Below, piece after piece: positions 41,228 to 50,076 of a stretch of 56,925 nucleotides of DNA. The DNA comes from Rhizobium chutanense (GTDB lineage Bacteria; Pseudomonadota; Alphaproteobacteria; Rhizobiales; Rhizobiaceae): contig NZ_NWSV01000034.1 of NCBI RefSeq assembly GCF_002531935.1, positions 1 through 56,925 of the forward strand, written 5' to 3'. The notes beneath the pieces were generated by a model. The model had not been told where the DNA came from and did no database searches. It saw only the letters and a program-made list of their open reading frames with translations. The position numbers were made by a program, and so were the translations under genes. The first letter of the stretch is position 1. Each line of letters begins with the position of its first letter.

Positions 41228-41620
41228 TCAGCGCATCGCGGCCCTGATGTAAGGGGAGGGCATGTCGCGGGCGTCGTTCTGCGTCATGAACGAGGTGATG
41301 AGCAGCGCCAGGCCGATCGCCGCGGGCAGGGCGCCGGCGGGTTTTCGAACGCCGATATGGGCAAGGCCCGACAGCAGCAGGTGAAAGAAGATGCCGGCAT
41401 AGGCGAGATCGCTGAGCGGCACGCTGATGCGCGATAGGATCGCGACCGGGCCGAGCACCTTGATGACGATCATGAACGGAATGAGAAAGGGAGCCGTGAA
41501 TCCAAGCTTCGTCAGAGCCTGGCGAACCCAGTCTCTTCTCGTGGCATAGATGGCGGCTGAAGCGAGATAGAGCACGGATAGAAGCGCCGTGCTGATCCAA
41601 TATCCATAAAATTCAAGCAT
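41228..41620 (-). CDS. DoxX-like four-helix membrane protein
   Basis: A 130-residue protein with four hydrophobic helices and the DoxX-like pattern LYLASAAIYATRRDW, KLGFTAPFLIPFMIVIKVLG and SDLAYAGIFFHLLLSGLAHI. Members associate with redox enzymes in the membrane; many are small quinone- or thiol-linked proteins. It is divergent from an HxlR regulator over a 156-base region with a clear palindrome, and is followed by the SDR gene. This trio resembles electrophile or quinone-responsive HxlR regulons; inference only. Confidence 0.87.
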   Translation of the reverse strand: MLEFYGYWISTALLSVLYLASAAIYATRRDWVRQALTKLGFTAPFLIPFMIVIKVLGPVAILSRISVPLSDLAYAGIFFHLLLSGLAHIGVRKPAGALPAAIGLALLITSFMTQNDARDMPSPYIRAAMR

Positions 41621-41747
41621 GAGTTCATCCCTGCCGCTGCCTCACGCAGCGACATTCCTCTCATCGGGTTTGTCGGTTTGTCTGTCAGGGGCGCTTTTTG
41701 CTGCGCCCCGGTGCATGCATGGAAAATGTCGTCTAAGATTTATCTTT

Positions 41748-41769
41748 GCAAGTAGGATGAATTACTTGC
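41748..41769. promoter_or_regulatory. Palindrome upstream of HxlR gene, likely operator
   Basis: GCAAGTA (41748-41754) and TACTTGC (41763-41769) are exact reverse complements around an 8-base spacer. The site ends 7 bases before the HxlR ATG and lies between divergent genes, a fitting position for autoregulation and control of the DoxX-SDR unit. Confidence 0.55.
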
Positions 41770-41776
41770 TGCTAGT

Positions 41777-42157
41777 ATGGAAAACCAGACTATGGCCGAT
41801 GGCGAAATCAATATGCATGAGGAAATGCGGCGCGCATTCGCGCTGCTTTCCGGCAAATGGAAGCTTGAGATCATGTGGCTGCTCAATCAACGGGTCTACC
41901 GGTTCGGTGAATTGAGAAAGGCCATTCCCGGCATCACCCAGCACATGCTGACGGCGCAGCTGCGCGAGCTCGAAGCGGACGGTCTCGTATCCCGCACCGT
42001 CTTTGCGGAGGTTCCCCCGCGCGTCGAATATGCGATTACGCAAAAGGCCCGCGGCCTCGGCCCCACGATGGAAGCTTTGACCGCATGGTGGAACGAGTAC
42101 GGCAAGAGCGTGCCGGTGAAGCTGAGCGCGCGCGGACGGAAATCGAGAGACGGCTGA
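41777..42157 (+). CDS. HxlR-family transcriptional regulator
   Basis: A 126-residue winged-helix regulator: LLSGKWKLEIMWLLNQRVYR FGELRKAIPGIT and then HMLTAQLRELEADGLVSRTV, VPPRVEYAITQKARGLGPTM are the full family signature. It lacks the N-terminal Cys found in some redox-sensing members. An earlier codon set (MENQTMADGEINMHEEM) offers ATGs at 41777 and later; I keep the first. Divergent from the DoxX-SDR unit. Confidence 0.9.
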   Translation: MENQTMADGEINMHEEMRRAFALLSGKWKLEIMWLLNQRVYRFGELRKAIPGITQHMLTAQLRELEADGLVSRTVFAEVPPRVEYAITQKARGLGPTMEALTAWWNEYGKSVPVKLSARGRKSRDG

Positions 42158-42199
42158 ACGCTTGTGAGGCAATTGCCTCAATGGCTTAGCCGTTCATGA

Positions 42200-42694
42200 T
42201 CACGAAAGGCTGGAGCCGAACTTGTCCCAGCCTTCCTTGATCGTCTCCATCGCGACGTTCGTCGAGGTGTTGGCAACGTGGGGCAGCGTCGAGATGCGCT
42301 CGCCGAGAACGCGGCGGTAGCGGCCGATGTCGCGGGTGCGGATTTTCAGGAGATAATCGAACCTGCCGGCGATCATGTGGCACTCTTCGACTTCCCTGAT
42401 CTTCTTGATCGCCTCGTTGAAGCTTCTCAGCGCTTCCTCGCGGGTATCGGAGAGCTTGACCTCGACGAAAGCGATATGGTCGAGCTGCATTTTCGCCGGA
42501 TTGAGGACGGCCTTGAAGCCTTCGATATAGCCGTCATTGATCAGCCGCTTGAAGCGCAGCTGGCAGGGCGTCTTCGAAAGCCCGACGCGCGCGGCGAGAT
42601 CGGTGATCGACAGCCGGCCATCCTCGGCAAGAGCCGCGAGGATCTTTCTATCGAACTGGTCCAATTCACTAAAGATGTCGTTTTCTGTGGCCAT
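42200..42694 (-). CDS. putR: Lrp/AsnC-family regulator, probable proline-responsive PutR
   Basis: A 164-residue Lrp-type regulator: helix-turn-helix in DRKILAALAEDGRLSITDLA and RVGLSKTPCQLRFKRLINDG (residues about 12-50), and a RAM ligand domain (about 70-150). It is divergent from putA over 400 bases, the arrangement of PutR, which activates putA in response to proline in rhizobia and agrobacteria. ATG at 42694 has GGGAG spaced 5 bases; upstream in-frame sequence is not typical. The symbol rests on context and family likeness. Confidence 0.88.
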   Translation of the reverse strand: MATENDIFSELDQFDRKILAALAEDGRLSITDLAARVGLSKTPCQLRFKRLINDGYIEGFKAVLNPAKMQLDHIAFVEVKLSDTREEALRSFNEAIKKIREVEECHMIAGRFDYLLKIRTRDIGRYRRVLGERISTLPHVANTSTNVAMETIKEGWDKFGSSLS

Positions 42695-42730
42695 TTTAAC
42701 TCCCGCTGATCGCTTTATAAGTTCATACAG

Positions 42731-42752
42731 CTTGAAAAGCGCTGAAATCAAG
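42731..42752. promoter_or_regulatory. Dyad CTTGA-N12-TCAAG in the putR/putA region
   Basis: CTTGA at 42731-42735 and TCAAG at 42748-42752 form a short dyad centred on AGCGCT, about 37 bases upstream of the Lrp start. This is the type of site an Lrp regulator could use for autoregulation. The arms are short, so it could be chance. Confidence 0.3.
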
Positions 42753-42866
42753 TGAGATCGCGATTTGCGACTGTGGTAGATTATGTCTCGGCACTGGGAG
42801 GAAGGGCGTGAGCGCTTGGCGCGTGCCCGGGATCGGTATCGGGCGCCGCACAAAAGGGGATCATGA

Positions 42867-43067
42867 ATGCACGAGAAAAAAGCGGATGACGATCGGAAAC
42901 CCGACCTACTCGCTCACTACCGGCCGGTGGCGATAAGAGCGGTTGCGGCGGCATTCACCCTCAAGCGCGGCAAGCCGGATGCGCGCCCGCTTCGCGAGAC
43001 GGAATATTCCGGCCCGGCGGATGATGCGCCCTGGGATGACGAGCCCAGTGTTCCATTTATCCGTTAG
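42867..43067 (+). CDS. Small hypothetical protein upstream of putA
   Basis: A 66-residue, charged soluble protein (MHEKKADDDRKPDLLAHYRP ... DDAPWDDEPSVPFIR) preceded by AAGGGG at 42855-42860, spaced 6 bases from the ATG. Codon third positions are GC-rich, as in real genes of this genome. It ends 26 bases before the putA start, so they would share a transcript. No family is recognised. It might regulate or simply lie in the putA leader; chance is possible. Confidence 0.5.
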   Translation: MHEKKADDDRKPDLLAHYRPVAIRAVAAAFTLKRGKPDARPLRETEYSGPADDAPWDDEPSVPFIR

Positions 43068-43093
43068 ACACACATAAATTGATAGGAACTCCC

Positions 43094-46000
43094 ATGTTGA
43101 ACGCAGCGATCGACCCCGCATCCTCCCATGATCCCGCCGACGGCGCGCCATTCGCCGCCTTCGCGCCGCCGATCCGGCTGCAATCCGAACTCCGCCAGGC
43201 GATCACGGCCGCCTATCGCCGCCCGGAAACCGAATGCCTGCCGCCGCTGGTTGCGGCCGCGCGCGTTTCGGAGGCGAAGCGCTATGACATCCGCAGCACC
43301 GCCCGCACCCTGATCGAGGCGCTGCGCGCCAAGCATAAGGGCACCGGCGTCGAGGGGCTGGTGCAGGAATATTCGCTTTCCAGTCAGGAAGGCGTCGCGC
43401 TGATGTGCCTTGCCGAAGCGCTGCTGCGCATTCCCGATACCGACACCCGCGATGCGCTGATCCGCGACAAGATCGCCGAGGGCAACTGGACCTCGCATAT
43501 CGGCGGCGGCAAATCCATGTTCGTCAACGCCGCCACCTGGGGCCTCGTCGTCACCGGCAAACTGACCTCGACGGTCAACGACCGCAGCCTGTCGGCGGCG
43601 CTGACGCGGCTGATTGCGCGTGCCGGCGAACCGGTCATCCGTCGCGGCGTCGATATGGCGATGCGCATGATGGGCGAGCAGTTCGTCACCGGCGAAACGA
43701 TCGAGGAGGCGCTGAAGCGCGCCAGGCCGCTTGAAGCGCGCGGCTTCCGCTATTCCTACGACATGCTGGGCGAGGCCGCGACGACCGCCGCCGACGCCGA
43801 ACGTTATTTCAAGGATTACGAAAAGGCGATCCACGCCATCGGCAAGGCCTCGGATGGGCGCGGCATCTATGACGGCCCCGGCATCTCGATCAAGCTTTCG
43901 GCCCTGCATCCCCGCTATGTCAGGGCTCAGGCCGGCCGGGTGATGGGCGAGCTGCTGCCGAAGGTCAAGGCGTTGGCCATTCTGGCCAAGAACTACGATA
44001 TCGGCCTCAACATCGACGCCGAGGAGGCCGACCGGCTGGAGCTTTCGCTCGATCTGCTCGAGGAACTCTGCTTTGCCCCGGAACTGACAGGCTGGAACGG
44101 GCTTGGCTTCGTCGTGCAGGCCTATGGCAAGCGCTGCCCCTTCGTGCTCGACTATATCATCGATCTCGCACGCCGCTCCGGGCGCCGGCTCATGGTACGT
44201 CTGGTCAAGGGCGCCTATTGGGATGCAGAGATCAAGCGCGCCCAGCTCGACGGCCTCGACGACTATCCGGTCTATACCCGCAAGATCTACACCGACGTCG
44301 CTTACATCGCCTGCGCGCGCAAGCTTCTCAACGCGCCCGACGCGGTCTTCCCGCAGTTTGCCAGCCACAATGCGCAGACGCTCGCCACGATCTATCATCT
44401 CGCCGGTCCCGATTTCGCCGTCGGCAAATACGAGTTCCAGTGCCTGCACGGCATGGGCGAACCGCTCTACGACGAGGTGGTCGGCAAGGAAAAGCTCGAT
44501 CGGCCCTGCCGCATCTATGCGCCTGTGGGAACGCATGAGACGCTGCTCGCCTATCTGGTGCGGCGCCTTCTGGAAAATGGCGCCAATTCCTCCTTCGTGC
44601 ACCGCATCTCCGACCCGAATGTTTCGGTCGAGGCGCTGATCGCCGATCCGGCGGAAACCGTCGCGGCCATGCCCGTCGTCGGCGCTCCTCATGTGCAGAT
44701 CGCCGCGCCGCAGGCGCTCTACGGCAGCGCTCGCGCCAATTCGAGCGGCCTCGATCTCTCGAACGAGGCGACGCTCGAAGATCTGGCGCAGACGCTCGCC
44801 TCCACGGTCTCAGCCCCGTGGCATGCGCTTCCGCTTCTCGCAGACGGTTCCAAGGATGGGGTCACGCGTGATGTCCTTAATCCCGCCGACCACCGCGACA
44901 TCGTCGGCACGGTCACCGAACTCAAGGTCGAGGAAGCTGCTCGTATCGTTGCGATGGCGGCTGAATATGCGCCGCAATGGGCCGCCGTGCCGCCGGCTGA
45001 GCGCGCCGCCTGCCTCGATCGGGCAGCCGACATCATGCAGGCCCGCATCAAGGTGCTGATGGGCATCATCATGCGTGAGGCCGGCAAATCCGCTACCAAC
45101 GCGGTCGGCGAAGTGCGTGAGGCGATCGACTTTCTGCGTTATTACGCCGATCAGGCCCGCAAGACGCTCGGACCGTCGCATCTGCCGCTCGGGCCGATCG
45201 TCTGCATCAGCCCGTGGAATTTCCCGCTGGCGATCTTCACGGGCCAGGTTGCCGCTGCACTGGTGGCCGGCAATCCCGTGCTTGCCAAACCGGCTGGCGT
45301 CACGCCGATCATCGCCTCGGAGAGCGTCAAGATCCTCCACGAGGCGGGTGTGCCTGTGGGCGCCTTGCAGTTCGTGCCCGGTAGCGGTCGCCTCGGCGCC
45401 GGCATGGTCGGCGCTGCCGAAACGGCAGGCGTCATGTTTACCGGCTCGACCGAGGTTGCCCGCATGATCCAGGCGCAGCTCGCCGAGCGGCTGTCTTCGA
45501 CCGGCAAGCCGATCCCGCTGATTGCCGAAACCGGCGGCCAGAACGGTATGATCGTCGACTCCTCGGCCTTGGCCGAGCAGGTGGTGGCCGACGTCATCGC
45601 CTCGGCTTTCGACAGCGCCGGCCAGCGGTGCTCGGCGCTCCGCGTTCTCTGCCTTCAGGACGATGTCGCCGACCGGACCCTGAATATGCTGAAGGGCGCC
45701 TTCCGCGAGCTGACGATCGGCCGTACCGATCGGCTGAGCATCGATGTAGGGCCTGTGATCAACGATGGCGCCAAGGCCGAGATCGACCAGCATATCGAGC
45801 AGATGCGCGGCCTCGGCCGCAAGGTCGATCAATTGCCGCTGCCCGAAAGTGCCGCGGCGGGAACCTTCGTTCCGCCGACGATTATCGAGATCAAGTCCCT
45901 GTCGGATTTGACGCGGGAGATCTTCGGGCCGGTCCTGCATGTCGTCCGCTTCAAGCGAAACGGGCTCGACCGGCTGATCGACGACATCAACGCATCGGGC

Positions 46001-46801
46001 TACGGGCTGACATTCGGGCTCCACACCCGGCTCGACGAAACGATCGCGCATGTGACGAGCCGCATCAAGGCAGGCAACCTCTACGTCAACCGCAACATCA
46101 TCGGCGCTGTTGTCGGCGTGCAGCCCTTCGGCGGCCGCGGCCTGTCGGGAACCGGTCCGAAGGCCGGCGGTCCGCTCTATATCGGACGGCTGGTGCAGCG
46201 CGCTCCCGTGCCGCCGCAGCAGGATTCCGTTCATACGGACCTCGCCCTTCGCGACTATATCGTCTGGCTCGACAAGAAGGGCTTGCCGGCCGAAGGGGAA
46301 GCGGCGCGCGGATATGCAAGCCGCTCGGCGCTCGGGCTCGAACGGGAACTCACCGGTCCGGTCGGCGAGCGCAATCTCTACGCGCTCCATCCCCGCGGCC
46401 GCATTCTTGCTGTGCCGCAGACCGAAAGCGGGCTCCATCGCCAGATCGCCGCAGCGTTGTCCACGGGCAACCACATCGTCGTGGACGCCGGCACCCTGCC
46501 GAAATCGACCTTGTCGGATCTGCCGGCGGCTGTTGCCAGCCGGGTTTCCTGGACTTCGGATTGGGAAAAGGACGGGCCGTTCTCGGGCGCACTCGTCGAA
46601 GGGGATCGTGACAGGGTTCTGCTCGTCAATCGGAAGATCGCCGCTCTGCCCGGTCCGCTTCTGCTGGTCCAGGCCGCGACGAGCGAGGAATTGACTGATG
46701 ATCCCGAGGCCTATTGCCTGAACTGGCTGCTGGAGGAGGTGTCGACGTCGATCAATACCGCGGCAGCCGGCGGCAATGCGAGCCTGATGGCGATCGGCTA
46801 A
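43094..46801 (+). CDS. putA: Bifunctional proline dehydrogenase / pyrroline-5-carboxylate dehydrogenase
   Basis: A 1235-residue enzyme that oxidises proline to glutamate. The FAD proline dehydrogenase barrel spans about 140-470 (LVKGAYWDAEIKRAQLDGLD; FASHNAQTLATIYHLAGPDF; FQCLHGMGEPLYDEV). The aldehyde dehydrogenase domain spans about 540-1010 (Glu in PLIAETGGQNGMIV; Cys in SAGQRCSALRVLCL; GRGLSGTGPKAGGP). The last 200 residues are the extra C-terminal domain of long PutAs. No ribbon-helix-helix repressor domain is seen at the N-terminus, so it is not autoregulatory; the divergent Lrp gene fits that role. ATG at 43094 has AGGA spaced 6 bases. Confidence 0.96.
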   Translation: MLNAAIDPASSHDPADGAPFAAFAPPIRLQSELRQAITAAYRRPETECLPPLVAAARVSEAKRYDIRSTARTLIEALRAKHKGTGVEGLVQEYSLSSQEGVALMCLAEALLRIPDTDTRDALIRDKIAEGNWTSHIGGGKSMFVNAATWGLVVTGKLTSTVNDRSLSAALTRLIARAGEPVIRRGVDMAMRMMGEQFVTGETIEEALKRARPLEARGFRYSYDMLGEAATTAADAERYFKDYEKAIHAIGKASDGRGIYDGPGISIKLSALHPRYVRAQAGRVMGELLPKVKALAILAKNYDIGLNIDAEEADRLELSLDLLEELCFAPELTGWNGLGFVVQAYGKRCPFVLDYIIDLARRSGRRLMVRLVKGAYWDAEIKRAQLDGLDDYPVYTRKIYTDVAYIACARKLLNAPDAVFPQFASHNAQTLATIYHLAGPDFAVGKYEFQCLHGMGEPLYDEVVGKEKLDRPCRIYAPVGTHETLLAYLVRRLLENGANSSFVHRISDPNVSVEALIADPAETVAAMPVVGAPHVQIAAPQALYGSARANSSGLDLSNEATLEDLAQTLASTVSAPWHALPLLADGSKDGVTRDVLNPADHRDIVGTVTELKVEEAARIVAMAAEYAPQWAAVPPAERAACLDRAADIMQARIKVLMGIIMREAGKSATNAVGEVREAIDFLRYYADQARKTLGPSHLPLGPIVCISPWNFPLAIFTGQVAAALVAGNPVLAKPAGVTPIIASESVKILHEAGVPVGALQFVPGSGRLGAGMVGAAETAGVMFTGSTEVARMIQAQLAERLSSTGKPIPLIAETGGQNGMIVDSSALAEQVVADVIASAFDSAGQRCSALRVLCLQDDVADRTLNMLKGAFRELTIGRTDRLSIDVGPVINDGAKAEIDQHIEQMRGLGRKVDQLPLPESAAAGTFVPPTIIEIKSLSDLTREIFGPVLHVVRFKRNGLDRLIDDINASGYGLTFGLHTRLDETIAHVTSRIKAGNLYVNRNIIGAVVGVQPFGGRGLSGTGPKAGGPLYIGRLVQRAPVPPQQDSVHTDLALRDYIVWLDKKGLPAEGEAARGYASRSALGLERELTGPVGERNLYALHPRGRILAVPQTESGLHRQIAAALSTGNHIVVDAGTLPKSTLSDLPAAVASRVSWTSDWEKDGPFSGALVEGDRDRVLLVNRKIAALPGPLLLVQAATSEELTDDPEAYCLNWLLEEVSTSINTAAAGGNASLMAIG

Positions 46802-46812
46802 GAGAAATAAGA

Positions 46813-46836
46813 CGAGGGCGCGCAAATGCGCCCTCG
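46813..46836 (+). terminator. Hairpin after putA
   Basis: CGAGGGCGC (46813-46821) and GCGCCCTCG (46828-46836) form a perfect 9-bp stem with a 6-base loop, 11 bases after the putA stop. It lacks a T-run directly after the stem; a run of T at 46873-46879 lies further down. Confidence 0.62.
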
Positions 46837-47014
46837 ATCAAGCGACCTCAAAAACTCGACACCGTTGACCATTTTTTTAAGGGTTCTGGCTATCGTGGCA
46901 ACCTAGCGCGATGACTGCCAATTGTGGTCACTCCGGCATGGCCGCTGTGGCTGTATGTCGATGTGAGTGATTGCGCTGGAGACACAGGCAATTTTCCTGG
47001 GGTGGGGCTTTTTT

Positions 47015-49552
47015 ATGGCGTTGATTGATCGACTGTTGCAGCGGATGCGGATTGTCACGAAGGTCCTGTTCTTCTTGGTGCCTCTCATCGTCCTCATCGC
47101 CGGCATCGGCCTTTTCGGCTATTTCACCGCCGGTACGCTCAAGGGCCAGATGACGCTGACGCGGCAGACGATCGATGCCCTTTCCAGTTTCCAGCAACTG
47201 CGATCTTCGCTGACGGCCTTTACCGATCTTCCGGCGCCCGCCACGCGCGATCGGCTGGTTGCCAGCATCTCCGATCAGGAGAAGGGTGCTGCAACGCTCG
47301 ACGCGATGCTGATCGAACCCGCCCAAAAGCAGCAGATCGCGGTGGTGCGCGAACTCGGGGGTAAGATGCAGAGCGGCGCCGATGCGCTTTGGGCCGTGTC
47401 GCAGGAGCGCGCCAATACCGAAAAGGCGATCGACGATGCTGTGACCCAGCTGTTCAAGGAAAGCCAGACGGCCCGCAAGCAGCTCGACGTCCTCCAGGAT
47501 CAGGCGAACGGAAAAGAAGCCTTCGTCCGGGCGCTGCTCCTCGATGCCTCCGTCTACAAGAATCTCGCGCAGCGCATTGCAAAGTTGCGCAAGGCGACCG
47601 CGCAGGCAGCGGCCCCCGCCGATATCGCCGCCGCTCTCGGCAGCCTGCTGCCGCCGCTCGTCAAGGAAGTCGGCGGGAGCGCCGCACTCGCCTCCGATAA
47701 GGCTCAAAGCCAGCTTGCCGCGCTGAAGCCGGTGTTGGACAAGCTCGCCGCGATCGCCAAGGACAGCGCCAACCTTACGCTTGACAGCTACGCTCCTGTC
47801 GACCAGGAGCTGCAGGGCTTCGAGGAGAAGTTCGGAAAGCTTGCTTCAGGCAATGCCGATACTGCGATCGAGCGTTTTGTCGGCATGGATGCAAGCATAT
47901 CGACGCTTCGCTCGATGGTGGCGATCGTCAACACCGCGTTCAAATCGATCGACGATCTGCGCCTGCACTTAAGCGAGCTGAACAGGCGGGTCGATGCCGA
48001 GGCGCGGGATGCCGTTCTCGCCGATCTCAAGGCACTGCGCGAAAGCGCCGCGCAGCTCGTACCCTTGAGCGGGAAAAACGCCGCCTTGCAGGATCTTGCC
48101 AAGAAGATCGAGCCGTCGCTTGCCTCGATCGAAAAGGATAGTTCGCTTCTGATATCGATCGCCGACCGGTGGCGGGCGAACAAGGAGGCGGCGACGGCGC
48201 TGGTGGCCGACGCAAGCCACACGCTCGAGCAGTTCGTCAGCACGGCGCAGGAGAGCGGCAGGGAAATCAGCCAGCGCTCGGCGACAATGTCGCTTGCGGC
48301 AATGATTGCGGGCACAGTGCTGGCGATTATCGGCGGTCTCATGCTGATCGAAACCCTGCGCGGACCGCTGAAGCGGATCACCCAGACGATGATGCGGCTT
48401 GCCGACGGCGATCTCGACATCTCCATCGGCGACGGCAAGCGCGGCGACGAGATCGGCGACATGATCCGATCGGTGACGGTCTTCCGCGATCAGGCGCTGG
48501 AGAAGACCAGGCTGGAGGAGCTTGCCGAAGCAAACAGGGCGCGGGACGAACGGGAGCAGGCCCGTCGCGCAGCCGAGCAGGCGCGCATCGAAGCCGAACA
48601 GAGCGAGGCTTTGAACGCTCTGTCGGACATGTTGGGCAAGCTTGCCAACGGCAATCTCGCCGCGGAGATGAGCGAGGATCTGGCCGCTGAATATGTCGCC
48701 ATGGCCCGCACCTACAATCATGCCATCGACGCGTTGCGCCTGACGCTCGCCGAGGTTCGCAATACGACCTACGAAATCGCCGAGGGCAGCACCACTCTTT
48801 CGGGTGCCGCCGACGATCTCGCTCGCCGCACGGAGCAGCAGGCCGCGGCCCTCGAAGACAGTTCGCGCGTGCTCGGCGAACTCACAGCCAGCGTGCGGAC
48901 GACGGCCGAAAATGCGAGCCAGACGTCGCGTTCGGTCGCCGAAGCGCACCGCCAGGCCGAGCATTCCGCAGCCGTCGTCGCCAAGGCCGTCGACGCCATG
49001 GGCGCCATCAACCGGTCGTCCGAAAAGGTCAGCAGCATCATCGGCGTGATCGACGAGATCGCCTTCCAGACCAATCTTCTCGCGCTCAATGCCGGCGTGG
49101 AAGCCGCCCGTGCCGGAGAGGCCGGCAGAGGTTTTGCCGTTGTCGCACAAGAGGTTCGCGAGCTTGCGCAGCGTTGCGCCAAGGCGGCCCGCGAGATCAA
49201 GGAACTGATCTCCAACAGCGCATCGCAAGTCGGCACGGGGGTCAAACTCGTCGAGGAGACCGGTGAGGCGCTTTCGGCGATCATGGAGCACTTCACCTCG
49301 ATCAACGGGCTGGTGCAGGTCATCTCGTCGGCGACGACGACGCAGTACAAGGGCATCGACGAGGTGAACAACGCCGTGCGCGACGTCGAGCACATCACCC
49401 AGCACAACGCCGCCATGGTGGAGGAGAACACCGCGGAAATTCACAGGCTCCGCCACCAGGTGGAGGTCCTGAACGAAAGAATCTCGCACTTCCAGACTGC
49501 CGTCGCCGATGGCCGCAGGGCAGCCAGCCCGTCAATGTCGCTGGCTTCCTGA
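47015..49552 (+). CDS. Methyl-accepting chemotaxis protein
   Basis: An 845-residue transmembrane chemoreceptor. First helix at residues about 17-39 (VLFFLVPLIVLIAGIGLFGY), a long helical periplasmic region (about 40-420), second helix about 424-445 (AAMIAGTVLAIIGGLMLIET), HAMP (GPLKRITQTMMRLADGDLDI), a second HAMP-like stretch near 535-590 (LGKLANGNLAAEMSED), then the signalling domain with hairpin tip IAFQTNLLALNAGVEAARAG. The C-terminus lacks the NWETF pentapeptide for CheR/CheB tethering. Ligand unknown. ATG at 47015 is preferred over a GTG at 46967. Confidence 0.93.
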   Translation: MALIDRLLQRMRIVTKVLFFLVPLIVLIAGIGLFGYFTAGTLKGQMTLTRQTIDALSSFQQLRSSLTAFTDLPAPATRDRLVASISDQEKGAATLDAMLIEPAQKQQIAVVRELGGKMQSGADALWAVSQERANTEKAIDDAVTQLFKESQTARKQLDVLQDQANGKEAFVRALLLDASVYKNLAQRIAKLRKATAQAAAPADIAAALGSLLPPLVKEVGGSAALASDKAQSQLAALKPVLDKLAAIAKDSANLTLDSYAPVDQELQGFEEKFGKLASGNADTAIERFVGMDASISTLRSMVAIVNTAFKSIDDLRLHLSELNRRVDAEARDAVLADLKALRESAAQLVPLSGKNAALQDLAKKIEPSLASIEKDSSLLISIADRWRANKEAATALVADASHTLEQFVSTAQESGREISQRSATMSLAAMIAGTVLAIIGGLMLIETLRGPLKRITQTMMRLADGDLDISIGDGKRGDEIGDMIRSVTVFRDQALEKTRLEELAEANRARDEREQARRAAEQARIEAEQSEALNALSDMLGKLANGNLAAEMSEDLAAEYVAMARTYNHAIDALRLTLAEVRNTTYEIAEGSTTLSGAADDLARRTEQQAAALEDSSRVLGELTASVRTTAENASQTSRSVAEAHRQAEHSAAVVAKAVDAMGAINRSSEKVSSIIGVIDEIAFQTNLLALNAGVEAARAGEAGRGFAVVAQEVRELAQRCAKAAREIKELISNSASQVGTGVKLVEETGEALSAIMEHFTSINGLVQVISSATTTQYKGIDEVNNAVRDVEHITQHNAAMVEENTAEIHRLRHQVEVLNERISHFQTAVADGRRAASPSMSLAS

Positions 49553-50076
49553 GAATAACGCCTTCACCCCGGCGCCGGCAGGGCGGTCAGACGGCTCTGC
49601 CCAACCCAAGCGGCGTCAGGCGGGAAGGGTGTCGGCGCGGAGCAGTGTGAGGCAGTGACGCTTCAGCTAAAATTCTGATGACGCGACGATGTCGCTCGGT
49701 CGTGGTCGCGGGAGGGGATTGTGATCTCCTCATGAATCCGGGTCGGCCGCGCCGCCAGGAGGAGCGCCACGTCGATATCGTGCGTCACGAACAGGATGAC
49801 CTTGTGGAATTGTTCGCGCAAAGAGGGTTCAGTGATATAAAAACCTCTTGCACGGGTAATCTGGCTCGCTTCGCTTGCTGAGCGTCAAACTAAACATGCT
49901 ACCGGCGGTGCAGTGTTGCTTCTTCGTCACAACCGAGCCGAATTGCGGTGAGCCCCGATATCCCCGTGGCGCGGTATTTCTGAGTGAGCTACATGTCAGC
50001 AGAGAACCGCCGCATGCGGTCGGTCGAGTGGTGTTGCAAGCGGAGAATCCGCGGCTTAGAGGGATAAGTTCCGCAT
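49553..50076. other. 524-base gap between MCP and type I secretion genes
   Basis: No intact gene. It holds a relic of an ABC ATPase on minus (49663-49836). The part 49841-50076 should contain the promoter of the secretion operon; I see no hexamers I would trust, only AGAGGGA at about 50058-50064 upstream of the exporter start. Confidence 0.7.
49663..49836 (-). pseudogene. Relic of an ABC transporter ATPase (nitrate/taurine type)
   Basis: On minus, a 57-codon frame ending in TGA reads VILFVTHDIDVALLLAARPT followed by RIHEEITIP. This is the H-loop and downstream part of SsuB/TauB-type ATPases (typically ILFVTHDVDEALLLADRVVV). Walker A, signature and Walker B are gone, the DEA and ADRV positions are altered, and nothing homologous continues upstream. 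A plus-strand frame across the same bases is its shadow. Confidence 0.6.

Noticed and set aside
44810..46825. A 671-codon open frame antisense to putA
   Set aside because: It is a shadow produced by GC-rich codon bias; the plus strand carries a complete, recognisable PutA.
47969..49489. A 506-codon open frame antisense to the chemoreceptor
   Set aside because: The plus strand holds all MCP signatures; the antisense product resembles no family and reflects third-position GC bias.
49678..49881. 67-codon plus-strand frame after the chemoreceptor
   Set aside because: It is antisense to the ABC ATPase relic, whose minus-strand reading has recognisable H-loop residues.
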